Shown: positions 53,849-63,784 of the stretch, one piece after another
Numbering within the stretch: the first letter of the stretch is position 1
How the letters are laid out: every line of letters begins with the position of its first letter
NCBI RefSeq assembly: GCF_932274485.2
Contig: NC_065884.2
Span: 71,074,046 to 71,138,045, forward strand
Direction of reading: 5' to 3'
Length of the DNA stretch: 64,000 bases
DNA from: Patella vulgata
Lineage: Eukaryota; Mollusca; Gastropoda; Patellidae
Position numbers and translations under genes: made by a program
Notes under the pieces: model-generated
Seen by the model: the letters and a program-made list of their open reading frames with translations, nothing else
What the model was told of the DNA's origin: nothing
Database searches by the model: none

Positions 53849-54540
53849 ACGTTTCAAGTCAGTAGCTTGAAGCGTATATATGGTATTAGTGTCAGTGGCT
53901 TGTGGCACGAAGTAACAGTATATTGTCGCATACATAATATATTATGTCAACGCTTGGGCGACATAATATATTGTGTTGACGCTCCAAGCGTGTTAGCATA
54001 TTAGACCTGTAGACTCAGTGGAATGTACGCGTCATCAGAGCGGATCCAGGTTTTGGACCATGGGGACCGGTCCACCCCCTTAACAATAGAAAGTGTCCCT
54101 GTAAATAAAAGAGGGCATCCTTATCAGAAAAAGGGCACCTGTGATGTCAGAATTTCAAAAAAGGGCACTTTTCTTTCGGATTAGGGTTAGGGTTAGGGTT
54201 AGGGTTAGGACACAGAAAAGAGAGAAAAAACAGAAAAGAAAAAAACAATCGAAACTTACCGATTCCATGATGGAAAATACCGCCAAAATATGTCTCCAAA
54301 GCATTCATTGGTTATCAAAGCGCCAATTAAATCTATCGTTGCAAGTTCATGCCTAGTCACCTCCATCCTAGTTCCAAGCGTTGACATAATATATTATATC
54401 GCCCAAGCGTTGACATAATATATTATATCGCCCAAGCGTTGACATAATATATTATGTATGCGACAATATACTGTTACTTCGTGCCACAGGCCACTGACAC
54501 TAATACCATATATACGCTTCAAGCTACTGACTTGAAACGT
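53849..54540. mobile_element. 692-bp element with >100-bp terminal inverted repeats
   Basis: ACGTTTCAAGTCAGTAGCTT and the following ~105 bp recur inverted at 54427-54540 with very few mismatches. Next to the arms are short repeats of GCGTTGACATAATATATTAT. The core holds five TTAGGG repeats. It sits between two SINE-2 copies of opposite orientation. No coding capacity is seen. Confidence 0.88.
54179..54210 (+). repeat. Interstitial telomere repeats (TTAGGG)n
   Basis: Five perfect TTAGGG units inside the inverted-repeat element. Confidence 0.95.
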
Positions 54541-54551
54541 ATCGCCTGTCC

Positions 54552-54848
54552 AGGTTAGCGAGCCAACGTCTCACTCGCATGGTTTCCCCTTGTCAGTGGT
54601 TCTGGACGGATGGCCTGATAAGGACAGCTGTCTAGTCGTTCGGGTGGGACGAAAACCCAAGGTCCCGTGTACACTGGCGTACACGTAAAAGACCCCTTGG
54701 CAGTTGTAATTCGATATAAGAGTAGGCGATAGTGCCGCTGCCCGGGCAAAATGTCCCTCATAGCACACTGTATAGCGTATGTCCGTCTTCATTAGCCCAG
54801 TCGGAGCAGAACAGTAGGACGTTAAACCACATTTCATTTCATTTCAAG
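54552..54848 (+). mobile_element. SINE-2, near full length
   Basis: GTCCAGGTTAGCGAGCCAAC through GACGTTAAACCACATTTC(ATTTC). Confidence 0.83.
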
Positions 54849-55008
54849 TCGCTGACTTGAACGGCTGATTCCAGCCATTAACAGTTGTTTCGGGTTACAA
54901 ATTAACTATAAACAAGATGAAAGGGAGTGTAAGCTTCAATTCTACCATGAATGGTGTTAGCATGACGGGGGAAAATGTACAACTAGAAAACTAATTACAG
55001 CAAATATT

Positions 55009-56735
55009 TTAATATTTCTCTGTAGGTGGACGAGGTAACAGGCCACATGGTTCATAAACATTAATTTCCCAGTCACATGTACCAATTTCTTCGTTAAATA
55101 CCAGATCTATAATACAACGATTAATAATAATACAATAAGATCTTGTAATAGGTTGCGTTATACATAAAAAATAAATTAATACGTATAGATATATTAATAT
55201 GTTGCATTATAAATTATACATAAAGATATATGACGTTATACATAAAGATAGATGACGTTATACATAAAGATAGATGGCGTTATACATAAAGATAGATGGC
55301 GTTAATACATAAAGATATAGTAATATGATAATTGACTAATGCTAAAATATGTGAAAACTAACTACTTAATTTGGTTTTCTGTAGAATATTTGGTGTGTTT
55401 TTCTTGTGACCTGTTATATATTTTCGATTTTTGACACACGGAAGCAGAATAAGACTTCACTCTGCTTTGAGGGACACTTTGTCCGGACAACTGTCAAGAG
55501 TTCAAAGAGTTCACGGATGGAGATTTGATTTTCGTCCGACCCGAAAGACTAGACGCCTTCTCTCATGTTTCCTCGGCCCAGCATCACTGGCATTTGGAGA
55601 CCCGACTGGACAATCTCAAGACAGGTTCTCGACTAACCCAGACTTATCGGATAGAAACCGGGTCAATGTGGTAATGGGGTTTAAAGCTGCAATTTCATAT
55701 TTTTAAGTTATATTTTTAAAATTTATTAAAATAAAGCCTTAAAATAGATGGTATCTATAAACAGTCCTACGTTGTTAAAGAATAATCCTATTAATCCTAT
55801 AATTCACTATTGCCAGTTGAGAAATTGGCAAAAATATCATTTTCAACTTTAAATTCAAACGTTTGAAGATAGCTATTCCATGGGGTGAATAGAAAAACAA
55901 GGGAGGTAATTGTGTTATTATTTCCGGGCTCAAAGGATTTTTAAGAGGGAGAATAATACCTATAATCAGATAATAGTGAGTTGACAACCTATTGAGCAAA
56001 AGACATAGAAATAAATATGTTTTGACTTTCTTAGAACATATGAAATTATCGCTTTAAAGTGTAATGGAAGGAAATGGGCTAATGAAGACGGGCATATGCC
56101 AACATGCCATACAGTGTGCTATGAGGTAAATTTTTCCCTGACTGCCTCACTACGGCCTACTCTTATATCGAATTCAAACTGTCAAGATATCTTTTGCGTA
56201 AACGCCAATGTGTACACGGGACCTCGGTTTTTCGTCCCATCCGAACGACTAGACAACTGTCCTTGTCATGCCGTCCGTCCTGCATCACTGACAAGGGGGG
56301 ACCACGTCGGAAACTCTGGATGAACTTTCTCGGCCAATGCAGGGATCGAAAACCCGACCTCCAGGCTAGCGAACCAGCGTCTTACCCTGGACCGAAAGCA
56401 GAGTATGCTGAAGATACGTACCATCAGGACAGAAATTATGTCCGAAGAATTCTCCACCCTGACATGTGTAATAGGAATGACAGTTCTGGTCTAAATCTGG
56501 ATAATGTCCGTCCGGTTTGTCTGAACAGTCAATCAAATTTCCGCAAGGCGAAGCAACGTTTGATGGACTGGAAAAAAAATCACAATTTGTATATATTATT
56601 CATTTCATTGAGTCAGTCGCTGTATTTTACTCTTTGTAGTCCACGAATACTGTCTTGGTGTCTTGTCTTGTGTTCATAATGTTGAAGTAATCATCCCAGG
56701 CGTCGGAATAGGCAATCCTATTATCTAAAGCTGGT

Positions 56736-56771
<36 letters not shown>

Positions 56772-58593
56772 ACGTCCACTCTACACAAACTAGGTCATTT
56801 CGGGACTAACATATGGTTTAATTTTATTTCCATAATTCGCTTGCGCGTAGGGGTCTTTAGCAGTGGGAGGAAACCGGGACAGGCGACTCTACTCTTTGTC
56901 ACCCGGGGAATCGAAATCACACTCAAATAACAAACCTTATGGTACAACGCATACGCCCTAACCATTGGAACCACCCCCGCTTACCCATCCACGGCTGTTT
57001 GAGAGGGGACCCCTTCATGTATAGTGACCACCCTCTATGCAATGGCTACCGCCACCCGGATTATCAAAACTCTAGAAATAATTAAGTATCCACATCAGCC
57101 ATATAACTTACTCGTCACAATCTCCAATAGCTGGATTAAAGACGAGTCCTTCTTCACATTCAACAGTTTCACCTTCGCCATCTTTACATCTTACAAAGGA
57201 CTTGCAACCGATTTCATAGATTCCATCGTCTTGATTAGCGCAGTCAAAACCCAGAACTGTAAATAATAATTTTAAATTATACCAGAACTGTAAACAATAA
57301 TATACAATTAAACCCAGAGCTGTAAATAATAAAATACAATTACATCCAGAACTGTCATTAATCATTATCAATTACATTCAGAACTGTCATTAATCATTTT
57401 CAATTACATCCAGAACGATAATTAATCATTTTCAATAACGACCAGAACTGTAATTCAACATTTTCAAGTACATAAAAACAATTAAACCTTATAACATGAA
57501 GTGGACGTAAAACCCCAGAAACGAACGAACGAATAACATGATCATTTACACCCCCTTAGAAAAATTTCATGACATAATAATAGAACAATAACGCCCAGGT
57601 AAATATATATATAATAATAGGCTACTATTTAGTATAGCCTATTGATGTTATACAGGTTGTTGTCTTGAACAAGGTAGGGCTCTACATAATAATTTGTTCC
57701 AACCAACTATATTATTGTCTTGTCAACCCCTCCATTTGGAAAGTGTACATATAATGAGCAAGCTGAAACATAGTGGATCAGCTTTTTTAAACATGCATTA
57801 ACGTATGTCCTGCTTATGACCACAATAGCGTTTTTGTCGATGGCACCCGAAGGTATTTTATAGAAATTCATATTCTAGACATCGTAGCCAAAACAATGTA
57901 AATGATTTCATAAAAAAAAATATTTTATGTATAATTGAAATTTTTACCAAAGGGGTGTATTAAAGCGGCATTATGTGAGCTTTAGATTAAGAGCAGAAAT
58001 TTTTCGCTCTAATAGGTTAAAATAGATAATGAAAATGGAATATATTGAAACGTTCAGTCAAATTACTTCATTCTGGGCTGAGATATCGGCGATACAATAA
58101 CACAATAGCATCGACTGTCATTGCTACGGTTATTACGATAATAAACAAAGTCCCGATTATCAAGTTTTACCATTATTTTATTAACCGCAAAACGTATTCA
58201 AATCTTCTTAAAATCGGATATATCCGATGGCATCGAGAGATGATTATGGTCTTGTTTTGTTAATAAATGTCTAACTAATAATTTATATAACATTTAAGGC
58301 CTAAAGAAGGTCCTGCAATAGGCAGATTTACCTCTTGCATAATGTCTGTTTAAGACGGAACTGCTAAAGAACCTTACGCGCTAACCAATTATTGAAATGA
58401 AATTGAACCATATGTTAGTCCCGAATTGACCTAGTTTGTGTCGACCGGACGTTAAACCCAATTTCCCTCTCTCTATATATATCGTTCTCGAATTAGATTT
58501 GATACATGTTGTATCAAATACAGTGAACATACTCTGCCCATATCACTTACCTGTGACAGTGAAACAAGTTGTGAGCAACAGTAAACACCTCAT
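55009..58593 (-). CDS. Gene E: secreted two-domain CBM14 chitin-binding protein, 143 aa
   Basis: Exons 58551-58593, 57112-57256, 56422-56567, 55009-55106 on the minus strand, phases 1-2-1, donors GTAAGT, GTAAGT, GTACGT. Signal peptide MRCLLLLTTCFTVTG. Domain 1 begins LGFDCANQDDGIYEIGC and differs from gene C exon 2 at only about 7 of 145 nt. Domain 2 (CGNLIDCSDKPDGHYPDL, YYTCQGGEFFGHNFC) is B/F-like instead. The end is PCGLLPRPPTEKY. All twelve cysteines are in family spacing. The exon 2 acceptor region is repeated about seven times in intron 1. A SINE-2 head ends about 30 bp from exon 3. Extracellular chitin binding is inferred. Confidence 0.9.
55180..55325. repeat. Minisatellite in intron 3 of gene E, ~24-bp unit
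   Basis: About six units of TTATACATAAAGATAGATG. Confidence 0.87.
55435..55645 (-). mobile_element. Diverged SINE-2-like element in intron 3 of gene E
   Basis: CTGCTTTGAGGGACACTTTG, CGGACAACTGTCAAGAG and TTTTCGTCCGACCCGAAAGA are recognisable body words. Confidence 0.5.
55646..56072. other. Intron 3 of gene E, no repeat recognised
   Basis: AT-rich, nothing supported. Confidence 0.4.
56075..56394 (-). mobile_element. SINE-2, near full length, next to exon 3 of gene E
   Basis: GGGCTAATGAAGACGGGCAT through inverted head CAGCGTCTTACCC; tail missing. Confidence 0.83.
56735..56987 (-). mobile_element. SINE-1, internally deleted, in intron 2 of gene E
   Basis: (GA)n tail to CCCTAACCATTGGAACCACC. 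Confidence 0.83.
57245..57475 (-). repeat. ~32-bp tandem array of the gene E exon 2 acceptor region
   Basis: CAGAACTG recurs at 57253, 57283, 57314 (CAGAGCTG), 57347, 57379, 57411 (CAGAACGA) and 57443. On the minus strand each unit reads like TTTACAG/TTCTGG, the true exon 2 acceptor. Spacing is 30-33 bp. Confidence 0.88.
57476..57963. other. Intron 1 of gene E, no repeat recognised
   Basis: AT-rich; short (CGAA)n at 57520. Confidence 0.4.
57964..58349 (-). mobile_element. M1 TTAA MITE, copy 7, in intron 1 of gene E
   Basis: 386 bp flanked by TTAA (57960-57963, 58350-58353); more diverged internally than copies 1-4. Confidence 0.8.
58354..58480 (+). mobile_element. SINE-1 3' part in intron 1 of gene E
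   Basis: ACTGCTAAAGAACCTTACGC through CGGACGTTAAACCCAATTTC; it abuts M1 copy 7. Confidence 0.78.
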
Positions 58594-58631
58594 ATTGGTA
58601 GCCTATTATTCTATACAGTCTTGCTCATTCC

Positions 58632-58638
58632 TTAAATA
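58632..58638 (-). promoter_or_regulatory. TATA-like box TATTTAA of gene E
   Basis: 39-45 bp before the ATG, closer than in C, D and F. Confidence 0.5.
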
Positions 58639-58867
58639 CTTTTCATCTAGCAAAAATAAATACACACTACCTTGTCGGTGCATGACGTGGTAATAACTAA
58701 TAAATATTTCAAATTGTTGGCCTATGTCGCGAAAATCAAATAAAAAGGGGGTAAAGCCCCAAAGTGACAAAATAATATAAAATACTGTATAATACCATAC
58801 ACATGCAAAACAAAAGTACTTTTATCTCTAAAAAAAAATCCCAAAGAACAAAAACAATCCACAACAA

Positions 58868-59215
58868 CATAAGGAATTGGGTATTAATCTGTGAATATCG
58901 GGGATTGGGCTATAATCTGTGAATATAGGGGATTGGGCTATAATCTGGGAATATAGGGGATTGGGCTATAATCTGGGAATATAGGGGATTGGGTTGTAAT
59001 CTGGGAATTTAGGGGATTAGGTTAAAATCTGGGAATATAGGGGATTAGGTTAAAATCTGGGAATATAGGGGATTGGGTTAAAATATGTGAATATAGGGCG
59101 GGCTTGGGTTATAATCTGGGAATATTGGGGATTGGGTATTAATCTGTGAATATAGTGGATTGGGTCATAATCTGTGAATATAGGGGATTGGTTTGTTCTG
59201 TGAAAATAGATGATT
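58868..59215. repeat. Minisatellite upstream of gene E, ~29-bp unit
   Basis: About twelve units of GGGGATTGGGCTATAATCTG plus GGAATATA. Confidence 0.92.
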
Positions 59216-59446
59216 TAGTTTAAATCTATTATTATGTGGAATTTAGTGGGAATAAATATACAATTATATGAGGTAATGTGGGAATCTGTGATTCGAATCC
59301 TTAGTAATGGGTGATTAAATGAGATATACGTAAAATCGGGGTTTTGGGGAGGTTCGGGTATCATATAAAATTCTGGATTTAGATGAAATTAATTTGGTTC
59401 GGGATTTTTTTTATTTGCTTTTATCTGACCTTGAATTATGTACCTT

Positions 59447-59582
59447 GGCAGTTGGAATTCGATATAAGAGTAGGTCATAGTGCCGCTGCCCAAAATTTTC
59501 CTCATATCACACTGTCTGTAGCTACATTAGCCCAGTTTAGGGGCAGAACAGTAGGACGTTAAACCCCATTTCATTTCATTTG
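59447..59582 (+). mobile_element. SINE-2, 5'-truncated
   Basis: CCTTGGCAGTTGGAATTCGA through GACGTTAAACCCCATTTC(ATTTC). Confidence 0.83.
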
Positions 59583-59905
59583 AATTATGTGGGGAGCGAT
59601 GAATGTTATATCGATCAATGCCTGTCAGGAACCGAAAACAATGACTACCCTCAGTGTTTGACTCCGTCACGTGTTCGCCGATCCTAGATGTTTCTCGGTG
59701 GTTGCGTCAACACTTAAAAGAATAAAATCAATATTTATCGATAAATAAGTAATTTCAATAAATATGTCAACCCGAATTATTCCTTTACATGCTGAATAAA
59801 CAATCATTATAAATAATAGCCATGTTTTGTTTGATGTTGATAAGAGCAATAGTAGGTCTATGTATTGTGCGAGGAGTGTCTTATGTAAAGTATTTCACTC
59901 CGTAT

Positions 59906-60310
59906 TGGTAATAAATTGTAAAGTTAATTGAGTACCGTTAAAGATGAATTGGATACAATGCTTGCCGCCTCGACTTGTGCGTGTGCCAAGAGGTACCACA
60001 AGGATTGTTCAAGCCCGGGTCTCACTGATGCGGAAATCGTTAAAGATGAATTGGAGACAATGCTTGGCGCCTCGACTTGTGTGTGCCAAGAGGTACCACG
60101 ATTGTTCCAGCCCGGGTCTCACTGATGCGGAAATCGTGCTCAGTCGTAGGGAGTATGTAATTACGTGTTGGTAATAAATTGTAAAGTTAATAGAGTATCG
60201 TATCGTTAAGGAGGAATCGGACATTACGCTTGGCCCCTCGACTAGAATGACCCGGGTTGGGATCCCGGCGTGTATCGAGAGGAACCACAAGGAGTGCTCA
60301 ATCCATATTC
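59906..60310 (+). repeat. Tandem repeat, two ~105-bp units plus a diverged third
   Basis: CGTTAAAGATGAATTGGATAC through GGTCTCACTGATGCGGAAAT twice, and GGTAATAAATTGTAAAGTTA at 59908 and 60170. It then runs into SINE-2-like words (CACCCTTGGCAATTGACAG). Likely a rearranged SINE, not a gene. Confidence 0.65.
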
Positions 60311-60419
60311 TCACTTGTGACGTCTCTGTCAAGGTACATATTAGCGTGAACGTAAAGGCACCCTTGGCAATTGACAGACCACCACCACACACAGACACAC
60401 ATAAACCACCACCCAGTAT

Positions 60420-60835
60420 TTAGAAGTGTTTTAGCGCATCTTTAAGCCTCACCCAATCCCGCTCCACTGATCGTTTAATCACCGTCCTGACATGTTTACG
60501 TCACGATAAGCTAATGTACTTATTAAAACAATGTTTGTAAATGTTATGTAAATCACGGTATGAAAGTATTTATTAGCCGAGGTAGAGTACATGTAAATAA
60601 TGCCGCTATATATATGATTTACTATTCTTCATGTATTATAATTTATAGGACAACTGAATGTATTAAGATACTCGGTGTGGGGCAGGACATTATACACATG
60701 CTAATCTGTTAATGCTAGTCCGTAACGTTAATTTGGTGTCTTCTTCCACATTGTTAATGTCATTTATCTCCCTTGTTTTGGGATTACATCGAAACTCCCC
60801 TTGAAACATAAAGAAGTATTCGTTTTCTTACCGTA
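60420..60835. other. Intergenic, no gene recognised
   Basis: No repeat family recognised. Confidence 0.4.
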
Positions 60836-60837
60836 TG

Positions 60838-61113
60838 GAGAGAGAGAGAAATGGGGTTTAACGTCCACTCGAAACAAACTAGGTCATTTCGGGACTAACA
60901 TATGGTTTAATTTTATTTCAATAATTCGCTTGCGCGTAGGGGTCTTTAGCAGTGGGAGGAAACCGGAGGACCCGGAGAAAACCCACGAGGCTGGACAGGC
61001 GACCCTACTCCTTGCCACGTACAACCGGGGATTCGAAACCACGCCAGTCGACTCAATGACAGACTTTATGATACAGCGCGCGCACGCTAACCATTCAGCC
61101 ATCCAACCCCCCT
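60838..61113 (-). mobile_element. SINE-1, full length, very well preserved
   Basis: AGAGAGAGAAATGGGGTTTA to CGCTAACCATTCAGCCATCC. Good reference copy for the family. Confidence 0.9.
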
Positions 61114-61129
61114 TTACCGTATGGAACCT

Positions 61130-61545
61130 GTGAGTAGCGTAGAGGTAGTCTATAGCCTACATATGGTCAACGTGTGACCAGCGTAGGCCTGTCAGCGTAT
61201 TTTTCTAGCTTATGATAAGCGTATGAAATACGCATGTCCAGCGTATCGCTATCGACGCTATCACCTGACAAAGTGCAAATTAAGCTTCGGCCTTTTTACA
61301 TTAAAGAAGATCTTGAAATGGGAGCCACTATATACGCTTTGTCAAAAAACCTTTCAATTTGTTGAGGATACGCTGGCCATACGTCAATCATACGCTACGC
61401 TAGCTGTACATTAAATACGTCATCAACTCGTCGGGCATACGCCAAGGTGTAGGCCCCTACGCTACACTTTCATAACCAGTAACACTTATGTAACGTATGT
61501 CTTAGCGTAACTCGCGTCTTTAACGTAGGCCTATGCCTAGCGCAT
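61130..61545. repeat. GCGTA/TACGC-rich degenerate region
   Basis: More than twenty GCGTA or TACGC words in both orientations, suggesting a decayed foldback or palindromic element. Confidence 0.5.
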
Positions 61546-61553
61546 GCTTAGCG

Positions 61554-61869
61554 CGGTGATTCCTAAGTGTGCCGCGAAATTTTGAACTTCACACTAAAAA
61601 TATTTCTCACTAAAGCAGCTAGTTATTTGACAGATGAAATTCGAAATACTGCAATAAAGTAAGTTCATAGCTGTGTTTTTCTTTATTTAGTTTTGATCAG
61701 TCGATGTGTCTACGACTAGTTTGTGCCTATGGTTGTATACCGTCTCTGGCTTGCCGTGTTTTTATTTTGCAAAATTCAAATATTTTTCATATATACTTAG
61801 CCAGGCAGGCAGCTATTTTTTGACGTGTTTCAAGGTGTGCCATTGGCAAAAAAATGTTGAGAACCACTG
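61554..61869 (+). mobile_element. hAT-type MITE, 316 bp
   Basis: Right end GAGAACCACTG and left end CGGTGATTCCTAAG are imperfect inverted copies of the common hAT end CAGTGGTTCTCAA. A perfect 8-bp duplication GCTTAGCG flanks it (61546-61553, 61870-61877). No coding capacity. Confidence 0.9.
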
Positions 61870-61877
61870 GCTTAGCG

Positions 61878-63035
61878 TTATTATACCTTACACTGGAATA
61901 AGCACAGCAATTTTTAGCCTTTCACAGTATATGTAGTACTATTATGGCGAGATTTGTGCAAAAGAACACATATGTAAAATAATCTTATGACCTTGACTAA
62001 TTAATTATTCCCCATTGTCAAAATATTAGCTATGGTATAAGTTTGTTTGTGAAATATTGTGAGAATAACAGCACACGGGGGTCAATAAATATTGACCAAG
62101 GATAAATTCTATTGTCTGGAAGACTCATAAGAGGAATACTCCTACTGTCCATTTACGAATAGTACTCACGTCATTAAGCATGAGAGCCAATCATTATAAT
62201 TAATTACGTCATATTTGGCCAATTAAATAATAGATAGTCGAAACCCAAGGGTAGCAAACCATTAGAGTTGTGGGCGATTTTCTTAGAGAAGAAACACGCA
62301 TTGAGAGAGATGTTAATGTTGGGCGAGACCGTTGAGGTTCAAAAAGTCGCCATCTGGATTAGAGTGCCCCCGTAGGAGAGTCATATGATATAGTGCACCA
62401 GCCAGTAGACTCATTCTGCCAAATGTTGGGGTTGAGAAAGTAGAGAATGACTTTATTATAATCTATGCTTGTAACCTATGTATCCAGTACTTGACATAAA
62501 ATATAGAATCGAACTGTTGCATAGTTATTTCTTTTGTTTGTAATCATTTCAGTGTCCAAGATTGTATTCCGTATAGTTTTACTAGAAATTATCTACAGGG
62601 CTACGAATATTTTTCGCTATATCCTTCGGGGTTGCGAACATTTTTCATTGTCTCCTTCGGTACCTTTAGCTAGTAGTGTTAGCGAGATTTTTTAGGGAAA
62701 AGTGGTCTGATCTTTACCATGCTAAAACTAAAGCGCCGTGTTACGTTCACTCTTTGCTTAGCATGTTCATTTTAAGCCAGCTTATGTATTTTATATGTAA
62801 GGCGGATAGCTTTGTGTAATTTGTTTACTAACATTCTACTTCCAGTTTGTGTATCTCAACAAAACGTCTATGGTCAACTACAAATCAGTTTTGAAGCCGG
62901 ATATTACCAGGTGTTGACCTGTCTTTTTGTGGCGGGTGTGTATAGGGTTGGAGTCGGGCGTAGAGACAGGAATTGGATCGAACCCGCGACCTAAAGGATA
63001 GCGTGCTAGCGTCTTCTACGGGATAATGGTATTTG
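61878..63035. other. Intergenic, no gene recognised
   Basis: AT-rich. 62865-62994 contains a short frame after CTTCCAG that is not supported as an exon; 62950-63020 ends in a SINE-2-like inverted head (GGATCGAACCCGCGACC). Confidence 0.4.
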
Positions 63036-63039
63036 ATTT

Positions 63040-63385
63040 AGGGAGAGAGAGAGAGAGAGAAATGGGGCTTAACGTCCACTCGACACAACTAGGTCATTTC
63101 GGGACTAACATATGTTTTTTTTATATATTGTGTTCTCATCTCGACCAACAATTGACACGTCCAGAATAGCACGGAGAAAGAGAGAGAGAGAGAGAGAGAG
63201 TTCAATTTTATTTCAATAATTCGTTTGCGAGAGGGGGACTTCAGCAGTGGGAGGAAACCGGAGGACCCGAATAAAAACCACGAGGTTGGACAAGTGACCT
63301 TACTCTGTGTCACGTATAAGCGGGATTCGAAACCGCGCCACTTGACTCAATGACATACCTTACGATTCCATGCGCACCCGGGGAT
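63040..63385 (-). mobile_element. SINE-1 interrupted by ~85 bp
   Basis: Normal body stops at ACTAACATATG (63113) and resumes at TTCAATTTTATTTC (63201); the insert ends in (GA)n, the reverse of a SINE-1 tail. Confidence 0.8.
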
Positions 63386-63692
63386 CACGGTGCAATGGCC
63401 GAGAACGTTCACCCAGATTTTCCGACGTGGTTCCCCGTCGTCAATGATGCAGGACGGAGGGTCTGAAAAAGACAGCTGTCTAGTCATTCGGATGAGACAA
63501 AAAACCGAGGTCCCGTGTACACATTGGCGTCCACGTAAAAGATCCCTTGACAGTTGGAATTCGATATAAGAATAGGCCGTAGTGCCGCTGTCCGGGAAAA
63601 ATTTCCCTCACAGCACACTGTATGGCGTATGCCCGTCTTCATTAGCCCAGTTCGGAGAAAAACAGTAGGACGTTAAACCCAATTTCATTTCC
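63386..63692 (+). mobile_element. SINE-2, near full length
   Basis: CAATGGCCGAGAACGTTCAC through GACGTTAAACCCAATTTC. It interrupts the SINE-1 head: CCATGCGCACC occurs on both sides (63368 and 63691), a likely ~11-bp target duplication. Confidence 0.83.
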
Positions 63693-63784
63693 ATGCGCAC
63701 CCGTTAAACCACCAGACCTCCACCCCGAATATTCTGGAGACAAATACCATTCTTCATTTAGTTTTATATGAACGTAAATAACAA

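Noticed and set aside
59928-60174. Frame with repeated VKDELETMLGASTC peptide
   Set aside because: It comes from a two-copy tandem repeat that merges into SINE-like sequence; the frame breaks between units and no protein family is recognised.
62812-62994. Possible extra exon after CTTCCAG with a VCVSQQNVYGQ start
   Set aside because: No cysteine pattern, no partner exons, and it runs into a SINE-like head.
4158-63360. tRNA-like heads that could be called tRNA genes or pseudogenes
   Set aside because: They carry A and B boxes but are attached to SINE bodies and lack a full cloverleaf; only 38744-38815 folds as a real tRNA.
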